A program made the translations under genes and the position numbers. The notes under the pieces were generated by a model, which was not told the DNA's origin, ran no database searches, and worked only from the letters and a program-made list of their open reading frames with translations. From Myxococcales bacterium (GTDB lineage Bacteria; Myxococcota_A; Polyangia; GCA-2747355), in NCBI GenBank assembly GCA_020431405.1, contig JAGQIK010000124.1, positions 1-38,281 on the forward strand: a stretch of 38,281 nucleotides of DNA, read 5' to 3'. The stretch's first letter is position 1, and the number at the start of each line of letters is the position of its first letter. Shown here piece after piece: positions 16,175 through 25,106 of the stretch.

Positions 16175-17587
16175 GTGAAGCGAGTCTATCTCTGCCTAAC
16201 TGTTGCGCTCTGCCTGCTGCTCACGCGCGTCCAAGCGCACGCCGAAGAGAAGCTCACGCCTCGCTACATCATCGAGGCGATCGAGGTCACGGGTAACAAG
16301 AAGACCAAGTCGGATGTGATCCTGCGCGCGCTGCAGGTGCGCGCGGGCATGGCGCTGTCTGTCGACGATCCGCGCTTCGTGCTCTCGCGCTACCGCGTGC
16401 TGTCGTTGGGCTTCTTTTCGGACGTGCGGCTGCGGTTGCGGCGCGGCTCGCGGCGCGGGCGCGTGGTGCTGGTGGTCGAGGTCACCGAGCGCGGCACCAT
16501 CGTGCTCACGGGGCTGTTCTTTGGCACCAGCGAGGCGACGGTGGCCTGGGGTGGGCTCGGCATCGCCGAGCGCAACTTCCTCGGGCGCGGCATCGGCCTC
16601 GAGGGTGCGTTCGTGCTCGGCTCCGACGCGGCCGTCGAGCGCGGCACCGTGCAGCAGGGCTACTCGCTGACGATCACCGCGCCGCGCTTTGGCGAGCGCC
16701 GCTGGGAGTTTCGCGCCAGCTTCCTGTTCCTCGACGGCAACGAGTTCTTTCGCAAGAGCGGGCTCGAGGAGAGCTCCGATCCGGCAGACTTCCTCTCGAT
16801 CCGCTACCGCCGCATCGGCGTCTCGGTGTGGGGCGGCTTCGACCTCGGTCGCTACACGCGTATGAGCCTCGGCTTTCGCGCCGAAGCGATCGAGTCGGAT
16901 GTGCCTGCCGCCGCGGCGCGCCGCAACCCCGACGGTGGCACCGAGCCGATCGACTTCGGCATCCTGCGCGGCGAGAGCCAGCTGTCGATGCTGTCGCTGC
17001 GCTTCACGCGCGACACGCGCTCGGACCCCGTCACGCCGGAGAGCGGCGGCCTGCTCAACATCGGCCTCGACGCGTCGACGAGCCTGCTCGGCTCGAGCTA
17101 CGACTACGTCAAGGTCCAGGTCGGCTACAAACACTTCATCGCGCTGCGCTGGGGTCACATCATCGCGCCGCACGTCGCGGGCGGCGTCGTCTTCGGCGAG
17201 GCGCCGTTCTTCGAGAAGTTCTTCATCGGCGACTTCAACGACCTGGTGCCCAGTCGCGTGATGGGGCTCAACTTCTCGACGCTGCCTTCGCGCGACGTGT
17301 TCGGCACGTCCATCGACAGCAAACGCTACGAGGAGATCGCCTTTCGCCTGGGCACCGAGTACATCATCCCGTGGTTTCGCGGCGGCAAGTTCTTCTACTC
17401 GGGCGACTTCTTCGTCAACGTGGGCGTCATCTTCCTGACCTCCAAGGAGGAGCTGCGCCTGCGTGACAGGCCGCTGTTCCAGTCGATCCCTCTCGACCTG
17501 ACGGTCAACGCCGGGCTGCGGCTCGACACGCGCATCGGCGTCTTTCACCTCTCCATCGGCAACGCCCTCGGGCGCATTCCTTTCTAA
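16175..17587 (+). CDS. Omp85-family outer membrane protein with one POTRA domain
   Basis: The protein (470 residues) has a signal peptide to about residue 24, then a POTRA-like domain: IEAIEVTGNKKTKSDVILRAL through a V-L-S-L-G-F-F-S-D-V-R-L-R-L stretch to about residue 110. The rest is a beta-barrel with repeated amphipathic strands and a FSTLPSRDVFGT loop; the last residue is phenylalanine, as in most outer membrane proteins. BamA has five POTRA domains and about 800 residues, so this is a smaller relative, perhaps handling a limited set of proteins or lipids. The start is GTG. The next gene begins one base after its stop, and the kinase follows with an overlap, so it probably belongs to a unit with DUF4390 and the sensor kinase. 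Confidence 0.88.
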   Translation: MKRVYLCLTVALCLLLTRVQAHAEEKLTPRYIIEAIEVTGNKKTKSDVILRALQVRAGMALSVDDPRFVLSRYRVLSLGFFSDVRLRLRRGSRRGRVVLVVEVTERGTIVLTGLFFGTSEATVAWGGLGIAERNFLGRGIGLEGAFVLGSDAAVERGTVQQGYSLTITAPRFGERRWEFRASFLFLDGNEFFRKSGLEESSDPADFLSIRYRRIGVSVWGGFDLGRYTRMSLGFRAEAIESDVPAAAARRNPDGGTEPIDFGILRGESQLSMLSLRFTRDTRSDPVTPESGGLLNIGLDASTSLLGSSYDYVKVQVGYKHFIALRWGHIIAPHVAGGVVFGEAPFFEKFFIGDFNDLVPSRVMGLNFSTLPSRDVFGTSIDSKRYEEIAFRLGTEYIIPWFRGGKFFYSGDFFVNVGVIFLTSKEELRLRDRPLFQSIPLDLTVNAGLRLDTRIGVFHLSIGNALGRIPF

Positions 17588-17588
17588 C

Positions 17589-18233
17589 GTGCCTGGTCGT
17601 TCGCTTCGCGCGTTGCTCGTGATCTGTGGCCTGCTGCTGGCAGCGGTCACGCCCGCACGCGCGCAGACCAGCGTGGTCGCCAAGCGCTTCTCGTTCGAAG
17701 ACCGCGGCGGCGTGCTGACGATCAGCGGCGGCTTTCGCGAGCTGTTCGACAAGCACCTGCAAAAGCGCCTGCGCAGCGGCTTCGCCACCACGGTGGTGAT
17801 GCGCGTCTACCTTTATCAGCAGGGCGGCGGAAAGCCGATCGTGGTGCGCGCGCGCACCCTGCGCGCGGTCTACGATCTGTGGGAACAGCGCTTCGTCGTG
17901 CGCTTCGAGGACCGGCGCGGCAGGCGTCACCGCAAGTTCCTGCGCGACGGGGCGGTCATCGACCGGCTCACCAGCTTGTGGCGCTTTCCCTTGATGCGCA
18001 TGGCGAAGATCGCGCGCGCGCGAAACTACTTCGTCGCGGCGATCGTCGAGGTCAATCCGATGAGCCGCGAAGTGCTCGCCGAAGTGCGGCGCTGGCTGCG
18101 CCGACCGTCGGGTGGGCACGAAGGCGGTAGCGAGAGCTTCTTCGGCTCGTTTGTCAGCATCTTCGTCAACAACAAGGTCCGACGCTCCGAGCGCACCTGG
18201 AAGATCCGCTCGCAGCTGTTCTACAAGCCATGA
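17589..18233 (+). CDS. Periplasmic DUF4390-like protein
   Basis: The 214-residue product has a signal peptide ending near Ala-Arg-Ala (residue 25) and no membrane segment, so it is probably periplasmic. Features of DUF4390 proteins are the FSFEDRGGVLTISGGF start, the MRVYLYQQ strand and the C-terminal FVNNKVRRSERTW segment. Function in the family is unknown, but DUF4390 genes precede NtrY-type kinases in other proteobacteria, as here. It starts at GTG one base after the Omp85 gene, and its TGA overlaps the kinase ATG (ATGA, 18230-18233). That coupling supports a role with the kinase, perhaps modifying its periplasmic sensing domain. This is inference from position. Confidence 0.78.
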   Translation: MPGRSLRALLVICGLLLAAVTPARAQTSVVAKRFSFEDRGGVLTISGGFRELFDKHLQKRLRSGFATTVVMRVYLYQQGGGKPIVVRARTLRAVYDLWEQRFVVRFEDRRGRRHRKFLRDGAVIDRLTSLWRFPLMRMAKIARARNYFVAAIVEVNPMSREVLAEVRRWLRRPSGGHEGGSESFFGSFVSIFVNNKVRRSERTWKIRSQLFYKP

Positions 18234-19795
18234 GTCGCTTCGAGATCAAGATCGTCGCGACCCTGCTCGGCATCGCGGTGATCCCGCTGGTGGCGTCGGT
18301 GATCCTGGTCGGCCAGGTGATCCGTGTCTCCAACAGCGTGGCCGCCGGACAGACGCAGCGCTTGTCGGTGCCGCTGTCACACGCGGCGGACGCCTATCGC
18401 GCGCTGTTCGTGGCGCGACGGCGCGTGTTCCTGGTCAGCGCCAAGCTGCTGGCGCGCGACGCGGCGCTGCTGTCGGCGTTGGGCTCGTCGGACCGCGAAG
18501 GCCTCTCGCGGCGCGTGGCCGAGCTCGTGCGCAGCCGCGGATTCGCAGGGCTCGGCAGGCTCGCGATCCGCGGGCCCGACGGAAAGGTCTGGGCCAGCGC
18601 GCAAAACGGCAAACAGTATCCCGCGGCGCGCTTTCGCGACCTCGAGGTCAACGAGCCGCTCGGCGGCGGTCACCTCGACGCGACGTTCTACACGCCGCGT
18701 GCGCCGTTTCTCAACTTCCGCGCGCTGGGACGCGCTCAGCGAGCGGCCAACGAGATCACGACGCTGCGCGACGAGCTGTCGAGCATCTATCGCTGGGTGT
18801 TTCTGATCATGTTCGGCGCCGTGCTGCTGGTGGCGACGGGCGTGGGCATCTTCGTCGCGCGGCGCACCACGCGTCAGGTGGCCGTGCTCTCGGGGGCCGT
18901 GCAGGAGGTCGCCGAGGGCGACCTGCGCACGCAGGTCGAGGTCAAGGGGCGCGACGAGCTGGCGGACCTGGCGCGCGCGTTCAACGAGATGGTCGGTCAG
19001 CTGCGCGAGAACCGCGAGCGCATCGGCTACCTCGAGAAGATCGGCGCCTGGCAGGAGATCGCGCGCCGCCTGGCGCACGAGATCAAAAACCCGCTCACGC
19101 CGATCCAGCTCGCCATGCAGCAGGTGCACCGCAAGTACGAGGGCGACGATCCGCGCTTTCGCAAGATGCTCGACGACGCCCACGCGATCATCACCGAGGA
19201 GGTCGAGGGGCTGCGGCGCCTGGTGCAGGCGTTCTCGTCATTCGCGCGGCTGCCCAACGTGCAGCCCGAGCCGGTGGACATCAACGCGTTGCTCGAGGAC
19301 TTCTTCAAGAGCCACGTCGAGGTGACGCAGCGCTGCAAGGAAGTGCGCTGGCGCGAGGTCGAGCCGGTGGTTCAGGTGATGGTCGATCGCATGCTGATGA
19401 AGCACGTGATTTACAACCTCGTGGAAAACGCCGTGCAGGCGGCCGAGGACGCCGGTACGTCGGAGGCGCTCGAGGTCGAGATCAGCGCCAAGCGCGACGG
19501 CCAGCGCGTGACGCTGCAGGTGCGCGACAACGGACCGGGCATGCCCGACGACGTGCGCAAGCGCATCTTCAACCCCTACTACACGACCAAAGAGCGCGGC
19601 ACGGGTCTGGGGCTGGCGATCGTCAAAAAGATCGTGCTCGAGCACGGCGGAAGCATCGGCGTCGACAGCGTGGTCGGCGAAGGCAGCACCTTCACGATCC
19701 GCTTGCTGGCCGTCGACACGGAGCTCGAAGCGGCGACGGTGCGCACGACGATCAGCCGCCTGCTGCGCGACGCGCCCAAGGCCGAGCCGCGCTAG
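18230..19795 (+). CDS. Membrane sensor histidine kinase, NtrY-like
   Basis: The 521-residue kinase has two transmembrane segments (about residues 9-30 and 187-208) with a periplasmic domain of about 155 residues between them, then a HAMP linker (about 210-262). The H-box HEIKNPLTP contains the phosphorylated H283. The catalytic domain has NLVENAVQA (N-box), DNGPGMP (G1), a YYTTK lid and GTGLGLAI (G2). The LAHEIKNPLTPIQLAMQ form is typical of NtrY-type kinases. Its start overlaps the DUF4390 stop. The expected NtrX-type response regulator is not next to it: downstream is a convergent lipoprotein gene, 12 bases away. The real partner is unknown and may be distant. Confidence 0.93.
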   Translation: MSRFEIKIVATLLGIAVIPLVASVILVGQVIRVSNSVAAGQTQRLSVPLSHAADAYRALFVARRRVFLVSAKLLARDAALLSALGSSDREGLSRRVAELVRSRGFAGLGRLAIRGPDGKVWASAQNGKQYPAARFRDLEVNEPLGGGHLDATFYTPRAPFLNFRALGRAQRAANEITTLRDELSSIYRWVFLIMFGAVLLVATGVGIFVARRTTRQVAVLSGAVQEVAEGDLRTQVEVKGRDELADLARAFNEMVGQLRENRERIGYLEKIGAWQEIARRLAHEIKNPLTPIQLAMQQVHRKYEGDDPRFRKMLDDAHAIITEEVEGLRRLVQAFSSFARLPNVQPEPVDINALLEDFFKSHVEVTQRCKEVRWREVEPVVQVMVDRMLMKHVIYNLVENAVQAAEDAGTSEALEVEISAKRDGQRVTLQVRDNGPGMPDDVRKRIFNPYYTTKERGTGLGLAIVKKIVLEHGGSIGVDSVVGEGSTFTIRLLAVDTELEAATVRTTISRLLRDAPKAEPR

Positions 19796-19807
19796 CAGAG
19801 CTGGTAG

Positions 19808-20389
19808 CTAGCGCCCAGCGTCTGCGGCCGAGGCATCTGCAGGTCGCTTGGTGTTGGCGTCTTGCTCGGCGGGCAGCGCGAGACAGAGCGCGAAGGCGGT
19901 GATCACGCCCTGTCCGCGGCAGAACCAGCGCGCGCCAACCGTGTCGTCCTGCTGGTAGCGCTCCGGGCGCGTGGCGTAAATGCGGTCTGCCTCGCAGCCG
20001 CCGCTGACCAGACGTTCGCCAGCGCTGCAAGTGGCCCAGGCCGAGTAGCGGGCTTTGACCGTGCGCACGCGGATCGCGCCGGCGCGGCTCTGGTGCTCTG
20101 CGAGACGCTTGTGCGCTAGCGCGCTGCCCTGCGCGCTGCCGGCGTCGAGCGGCGACAGGCCCGACTGTTTGCGCAGCTCCCGTTCTTTGATCGCGCGGCG
20201 CGCGGCGTGGGTGATGCACTTCCTTCTGAAGCACGTAAGCCCGCGCTTGCAGCGATACCAGCCTTCGTTAGGGGCGCGGCCGCAGTACTCGCCCTCGCCG
20301 CGCCGCTCGGGGCGCTTGCAGGCGGCGCTGGCGAGCGCGAGCGCGGCGAGGATCGCGGCGCAGGCGGCGGGTCGGCGTAGATTGCTCAT
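19808..20389 (-). CDS. Cysteine-containing predicted lipoprotein
   Basis: The ATG at 20389 is preferred because it places the signal peptide at the start; an ATG eight codons upstream is also in frame. The signal peptide ends in lipobox SAAC (C24). The 193-residue product has about ten cysteines, including a CGRAPNEGWYRCKRGLTCFRRKC cluster like small extracellular disulfide modules and a second group, GERLVSGGCEAD and ARWFCRGQGVITAFALC. It would be attached to the envelope and oxidised. The lysine and Asp-Ala rich tail looks disordered. It is convergent with the kinase gene and divergent from the rhomboid gene with a 53-base gap. Family not recognised. Confidence 0.75.
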   Translation of the reverse strand: MSNLRRPAACAAILAALALASAACKRPERRGEGEYCGRAPNEGWYRCKRGLTCFRRKCITHAARRAIKERELRKQSGLSPLDAGSAQGSALAHKRLAEHQSRAGAIRVRTVKARYSAWATCSAGERLVSGGCEADRIYATRPERYQQDDTVGARWFCRGQGVITAFALCLALPAEQDANTKRPADASAADAGR

Positions 20390-20442
20390 GCGCGCGATGT
20401 TACGCGCTATCATCGAAACGTGGGTGCGGGCGAGGGCCAGCG

Positions 20443-21927
20443 ATGATCATCCCGATCGGACACGATCGCGGCGTGATGCGGCTGCCGTATCTGACGGTGC
20501 TGATCATGTTGATCTGCCTCGGCCTGCAGATCTACGCCACCATCAAGCCCCCCGAAGACCGCGCCGCGGCGCTGCGGCGCGAGCTCGTCGCGCTGCAGCG
20601 GCAGGTCTGGCGCGAGCACGGGCGCGATTACGTCACGCTGCAGCGCCCGCAGCTGCTGCGCGCCGTCCAGTCAGCGCGCGGGCGCTTCTCCAAGATGGCA
20701 GCGCACCTACGCATGCAGCGCGAGGTGATGCGCGACTTCGAGAAGGGCCTCGTCGTGCCCGAGGACCACGCGCTCCTGAAGCGCTACCGGAAGCTCAGGC
20801 ACGCGCGCCATCGGGCGCAGGGGCTGTATGCCTACGGCTACCGGCCCGGGCGCAGCCCGAGCTACACGCTCGTGACCTACGCTTTTGTGCACGGCGGCTG
20901 GCTGCACCTGATCGGCAACCTGCTCTTTCTGTGGATGTGCGGCTGCAACATGGAGGACCGCTGGGGCTCGGCGTTGTGGCTGCTGTTTTATCTGGGCGGC
21001 GCCGCGGCGTCGGCGCTGGTGTTCGGCTGGTGGCACGCGTTCCACAGTCGCGCGCCTTTGATCGGGGCGTCGGGTGCCATCGCAGCGGCGATGGGCGCGT
21101 TTCTGGTGGTGCACTACAACGCCCGTATCCGCATGTTCTATTGGATCTACACCACCACCGGCACGTTCACGATGGCGGCCTACTGGGCGCTGCCGCTGTG
21201 GTTCGTGCAGCAGCTGTTCGGCAGCCTGCTCGAAGGCAAGCTCACGGTGGTCGCGTATTCGGCGCACGTTGGCGGCTTCGTCTTCGGCGCCGCCGTGGCG
21301 CTGGTGCTCAAGCTGGCTGGCGTCGACAAGCTGCGCGCGCGCGCGGCCGACAGGAGCGCGACGGTCTACGAGGAGCACCCGCTGTTTCTCTCGGCGCTCG
21401 GGCACATCGACGCGAAGCGCCCCGATCTGGCGCGCGCCGACCTCGAGCGCCTGCTGGGCGAGCACTCCGATCACATCGCGGCGGCGCTCGAGCTGTTTCA
21501 GCTCGAGCTGCGCTCGGGCGAAGAGGCCGCGGCCGAGGCGGCGTCGCGCGCGATCCTGCTCTGCGCGCGAGCGAGAGACGAGATCACTCTGCGACGGGTG
21601 CACGCGGATCTCGCGCAGCGCTTCCCGGACGCGGCAGCGCGGCTCAAGCCCACCGCGCTGATCGCGGTGGCGCAGTCGCTTGCCGCCGACGACGCGCGCG
21701 GCGCGCTCGATCTCTACGAGCTGCTGATCAAGACCCACCCGCAGCACATGGTCGTCCCCAAGGCGTTGCTGGCGGCGGCCGCGCTGCTGCGCGATCGGCT
21801 GGGAGAGCCGCAGACGGCACGCAGCGTGCTCGAGGCGGTGATCCAGCGTGACGAGCGCTCGCTGTTTGCCGACGAGGCTCGCCGGCAGATCGCGCAGATC
21901 GACGAGGGTGCGGCCGGAGCTCCGTGA
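20443..21927 (+). CDS. Rhomboid-family intramembrane serine protease with helical C-terminal half
   Basis: Rhomboids cut membrane proteins with a Ser-His pair. Here S210 lies in the GASGAIAA motif and H275 in YSAHVGGFVFGA, with the HLIGNLLFLW segment supplying the expected oxyanion-side helix. There is a transmembrane start (RLPYLTVLIMLICLGLQIY), a roughly 100-residue loop region before the catalytic core, and six or so core helices to about residue 292. The remaining 200 residues are soluble and helical with TPR-like pairs (for example ARADLERLLGEH and LDLYELLIKTHP), likely cytoplasmic. At 494 residues it is much longer than E. coli GlpG (276), owing to these two additions. The start ATG at 20443 has GGGCGAGGG about nine bases upstream. 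Substrates are unknown. Confidence 0.92.
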   Translation: MIIPIGHDRGVMRLPYLTVLIMLICLGLQIYATIKPPEDRAAALRRELVALQRQVWREHGRDYVTLQRPQLLRAVQSARGRFSKMAAHLRMQREVMRDFEKGLVVPEDHALLKRYRKLRHARHRAQGLYAYGYRPGRSPSYTLVTYAFVHGGWLHLIGNLLFLWMCGCNMEDRWGSALWLLFYLGGAAASALVFGWWHAFHSRAPLIGASGAIAAAMGAFLVVHYNARIRMFYWIYTTTGTFTMAAYWALPLWFVQQLFGSLLEGKLTVVAYSAHVGGFVFGAAVALVLKLAGVDKLRARAADRSATVYEEHPLFLSALGHIDAKRPDLARADLERLLGEHSDHIAAALELFQLELRSGEEAAAEAASRAILLCARARDEITLRRVHADLAQRFPDAAARLKPTALIAVAQSLAADDARGALDLYELLIKTHPQHMVVPKALLAAAALLRDRLGEPQTARSVLEAVIQRDERSLFADEARRQIAQIDEGAAGAP

Positions 21928-22090
21928 CGGGCGCGAGCGCGTGCGGCGGTGCACACAGCGGGTCGCAGCGCGTGCGCGTGCAGTAGCCGTCCACGGGCGA
22001 GGCGTCGACAATCGGTGCGCACGGTCGTCGGCAGTGCTTCTGCGAACAGGCGCTTAGCGCGTGGCGCGGGGCTTGCTGTTCGCGCGCGGC

Positions 22091-23365
22091 ATGAGAATCC
22101 ATCGACTGATCCCGTGTGCATTGCTGCTGCTTGCCGCGAGCTGTCAGCGGACCGAACCGGGCGCCGTGCAGCCGGGAGCGCCGACGCGCGGCAAGGCGGA
22201 CACCGCGGCGACCATCATCGGCAGCTGCGCGCGCTACACGAGCTTTCGCGACGACTTCTGTGGTGCGCCAGGCTGTCGGCCGACCCTCGCCGCGATGGTG
22301 CAGTACATCGGCTCGCTGATGTGCGCGGGCTCGGATCAGCCGGCGACGCTGCGCGGCAACTGCTCGGTGGCGGTGCTCGATCTCGAGAGCGGCACACAGG
22401 CCGCCTATCACGGAGACGAGCAGGCCTACGCGGCGAGCACGATCAAGCTCGTGATGGTGGCGGCGGCGCTCTACTACGGCGTCGCGCCGAGCAGCATCGA
22501 GGCCGACGCGCTGGCGATCTTCGCGCACTCGAGCAACAGCGCACCGGCGCGCGTGCTCGACGCGCTGCAGCGGGTGTTGCCGGCAGGCGCGCGCGCGGCG
22601 GATCGGGTCAACGCGTTTCTGCACGACGTGGCGGGCGCCTCCGCGCGCAGCCAGCTCACCCGTTGGTGTCCAGCAGGCGAGATATGTCATGTGGCCTCGA
22701 GCTGCGGGGCGCTGGGGCGCTGCGGCGATGTGATGCCGGTGCTCACTGCCAACGACGCGCTGCGCGTGCTGCACGTCATCGAGGCCGGAGGCTTCGCCGG
22801 GCGCGCCGCGCTGTCGCGCTGGGCCAGCGTGCGCGACCAGGACCTCGGCCTCTACGGCGTGCGCTCCTGCGGGCTCTCGCAGCTCACCATCGAGCACAAG
22901 GTCGGCAGCCTGTGGTTCGACGAAGAGGGTCTGACCTACAACGACGCCGCGATCATCCGTTTGCCTGGGCGCGCGCCGCTGCTGCTGGCCTTCTTCGACG
23001 GCTACCAGGCACACCAAGGACAGCAGGGCAGGGCGGCGTACGCGCTGGTGCGGCTGCTGCGCGACGGGGTGGTGGATTTTTCGGGCAGCGCGCTGTCGCC
23101 GTCGCCGTCGCCGCCGCCGCCGTCACCGCCGTCGCCGTCGCCGGGGCACGACGCCGGGGCGGCCGACGCGCGCGGCGACGTAGACGTCAGCGCGTTGGGC
23201 GACCCGCGCGCGGCCTGCGAGACCGTGCACCAGATCAACACTTGCTCGCGGCGCCGCGCCGACACGCTGCTCGTCTGTCAGCCCAACATCGAGCGCTACT
23301 ACTGGCAGCGCTGCCCGGCGGCGTGCGTGTACGGCGGTCACATGGCGCCAGACTTCTGCAACTGA
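22091..23365 (+). CDS. Lipoprotein with a compact class A beta-lactamase-like serine hydrolase domain
   Basis: The ATG at 22091 is preferred over 22061 because it starts the signal peptide, which ends in lipobox AASC (C18). In the hydrolase domain S116-x-x-K119 (STIK) should be the nucleophile and its base. S147-S148-N149 fits the SDN position and K270-V271-G272 the KTG position. The STIK to SSN distance is 31 residues, not the roughly 60 of TEM-type enzymes, so the fold is compacted as in some bacterial beta-lactamase2 proteins. The role may be cell-wall hydrolysis or drug inactivation; this cannot be told. After it come a Ser-Pro linker and a six-cysteine tail ending near VYGGHMAPDFCN. The preceding 163 bp hold no gene I can support. 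Confidence 0.82.
   Translation: MRIHRLIPCALLLLAASCQRTEPGAVQPGAPTRGKADTAATIIGSCARYTSFRDDFCGAPGCRPTLAAMVQYIGSLMCAGSDQPATLRGNCSVAVLDLESGTQAAYHGDEQAYAASTIKLVMVAAALYYGVAPSSIEADALAIFAHSSNSAPARVLDALQRVLPAGARAADRVNAFLHDVAGASARSQLTRWCPAGEICHVASSCGALGRCGDVMPVLTANDALRVLHVIEAGGFAGRAALSRWASVRDQDLGLYGVRSCGLSQLTIEHKVGSLWFDEEGLTYNDAAIIRLPGRAPLLLAFFDGYQAHQGQQGRAAYALVRLLRDGVVDFSGSALSPSPSPPPPSPPSPSPGHDAGAADARGDVDVSALGDPRAACETVHQINTCSRRRADTLLVCQPNIERYYWQRCPAACVYGGHMAPDFCN
23095..23143 (+). repeat. Ser/Pro-coding trinucleotide-type repeat
   Basis: Imperfect TCGCCG/CCGCCG repeats encode the Ser-Pro and poly-Pro linker between the hydrolase domain and the cysteine tail. Such tracts can change length by slippage. 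Confidence 0.85.
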
Positions 23366-23413
23366 GGCGCGTTGTCGCTGTCGACACCGTCGCCGCCGCC
23401 GTTGCCGTCGACG

Positions 23414-24580
23414 CTAGCGGATCACACCGCCGCTGCGCAGCTCGGCGAGGGTCGTCTCGTCGAGCGCGAGCTCGCTGCGCAGCACTTCGTCGGTGTGCTG
23501 GCCTTGTGTCGGGGCCGGCGACAGCGCGCGCGTCGCACCGAGCGGCAGGCGCGGCAGCTTGACGCCTTCGTGCTCGAAGAACGCGTCGCGCGCCACGTGC
23601 TGCGGGTGCGCTGACACTTCTTCCATCTCGAGCACGGGTTCGACGCACGCGTCGGCGGGCGCGAGCGTCTCGGCCCACGCGTCGCGGCCATGGGCGGAGA
23701 GCTTGCTTTCGAGCTCGGCGCGGATCTCGCGCTGCCGCTCGAGGGGCGCCACCGGATCGCTCATGTCGGCTTTGCGCCCCAGCGCGCCGTTGAGCGCTGC
23801 CCAGAACTTGGGCTCCAGCGAGCCGACGGACATGTAGCCGTCGTCGCCCGTCGGATAGACGCCGTAGCACGCGGCGCCGCCGTTGAGCGTGTTCTTGCCG
23901 CGACGCAGCGGCGCGCCGCCGGCGCCGAGATCGCCGAACCACGGCACGAGAAACGCGAGCACGCCCTCGGTCATCGAGACGTCGAGGTGCACCGCCTGGC
24001 GCCCCTCGCCGCGGCTCAGCTCTGCCAGGATGCGCACGGCGGCCCACAGCGCGCCGCCGGCGATGTCTGCGATCTGCACGCCGGGCAGCGCCGGTGCGCC
24101 GTCGGCGTCGCCACCCGCGGCCAGCACGCCGGCGAGCGCGAGGTAGTTGATGTCGTGACCTGCGCGCTGCTCGAGCGGCCCGCCTTGGCCGTAGCCGCTG
24201 ATCGAGCACAGCACCAGGCGCGGGTTCGCGCGGCGCAGGGTCTCGAAGTCGAGCCCCAGGCGCGCCAGCACGCCCGGGCGAAAGCTCTCGAGCACCACGT
24301 CGTAGCGCGCGACGAGCTCGAGAAACAGCTCGCGCCCACGCGCCTGTTTGAGGTCGATCGACAGCGAGCGCTTGCCGCGGTTGAGCGCGGCGAAGGCGCC
24401 GCTGGCGCCGCCGCTGGTCAGCGGCGGGATCATGCGCAGGTAGTCACCCCCGCGCGTGTCTTCGACCTTGAGCACCTCCGCGCCGAGGTCGGCGAGGATC
24501 AGCGAGCAGAAAGGACCTGGTAGCAGGCGCGAGAGATCGAGAACGCGAATGCCCTGCAGGGGCGGGAGGGGGGTGGACAT
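23414..24580 (-). CDS. Alpha-methylacyl-CoA racemase (CaiB/BaiF family III)
   Basis: The product interconverts R and S forms of 2-methyl-branched acyl-CoA thioesters so that beta-oxidation can proceed. From the ATG at 24580 it has 388 residues, close to human AMACR (382). H142 in RAGHDINYLALAGVL and D172 in ADIAGGA match the AMACR proton-relay pair. LDLSRLLPGPFCSLILADLGAEV near the start and KNTLNGGAACYGVY later also match; the latter is AMACR-like rather than general CoA-transferase. A much longer in-frame extension exists upstream, but the LQGIRVLDLSR start and the neighbouring gene's end rule it out. SCP2 lies 41 bases upstream on the same strand, so a shared transcript is likely. Confidence 0.92.
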   Translation of the reverse strand: MSTPLPPLQGIRVLDLSRLLPGPFCSLILADLGAEVLKVEDTRGGDYLRMIPPLTSGGASGAFAALNRGKRSLSIDLKQARGRELFLELVARYDVVLESFRPGVLARLGLDFETLRRANPRLVLCSISGYGQGGPLEQRAGHDINYLALAGVLAAGGDADGAPALPGVQIADIAGGALWAAVRILAELSRGEGRQAVHLDVSMTEGVLAFLVPWFGDLGAGGAPLRRGKNTLNGGAACYGVYPTGDDGYMSVGSLEPKFWAALNGALGRKADMSDPVAPLERQREIRAELESKLSAHGRDAWAETLAPADACVEPVLEMEEVSAHPQHVARDAFFEHEGVKLPRLPLGATRALSPAPTQGQHTDEVLRSELALDETTLAELRSGGVIR

Positions 24581-24621
24581 AGGTAAGAAGAGGGGGCGAC
24601 GCCCCCTCCGAAGCGTTGGAC

Positions 24622-24960
<339 letters not shown>

Positions 24961-24968
24961 GGCGTGGG

Positions 24969-24974
24969 CTCCTT
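24969..24974 (-). promoter_or_regulatory. Ribosome binding site for the SCP2 gene
   Basis: AAGGAG on the minus strand lies eight bases before the ATG at 24960 and supports that start. Confidence 0.75.
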
Positions 24975-25009
24975 GCAATCGTGGAGATCTCTTTGTGTGA
25001 TAGCCGGAC

Positions 25010-25023
25010 TGACCGGCGGGTCA
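25010..25023 (+). promoter_or_regulatory. TGACC inverted repeat in the SCP2/glnE divergent region
   Basis: TGACC, GGCG and GGTCA form a 14-base inverted repeat, 50 bases from the SCP2 start and 84 from the glnE start. Its position in the divergent gap makes it a candidate operator, for instance for a TetR- or GntR-type regulator of lipid genes. No regulator gene is adjacent. Confidence 0.3.
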
Positions 25024-25106
25024 TCGCTACCACGCCCGCTTTTGCGCTGTCAACCAACTGCGCGCTGCCTTACCCTGCCGGCGGTGCAGAGGACGGATTT
25101 CACACC

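Noticed and set aside
21930-22070. A cysteine-rich stretch read on the minus strand in the gap before the hydrolase gene
   Set aside because: Six cysteines in about 40 codons drew attention, but the frame has no good start and its stop lies deep inside the rhomboid gene, so it is probably chance.
25010-25023. TGACC inverted repeat as a confirmed operator
   Set aside because: Kept only as a low-confidence site. A 14-base inverted repeat of this size is expected by chance in tens of kilobases of GC-rich DNA.
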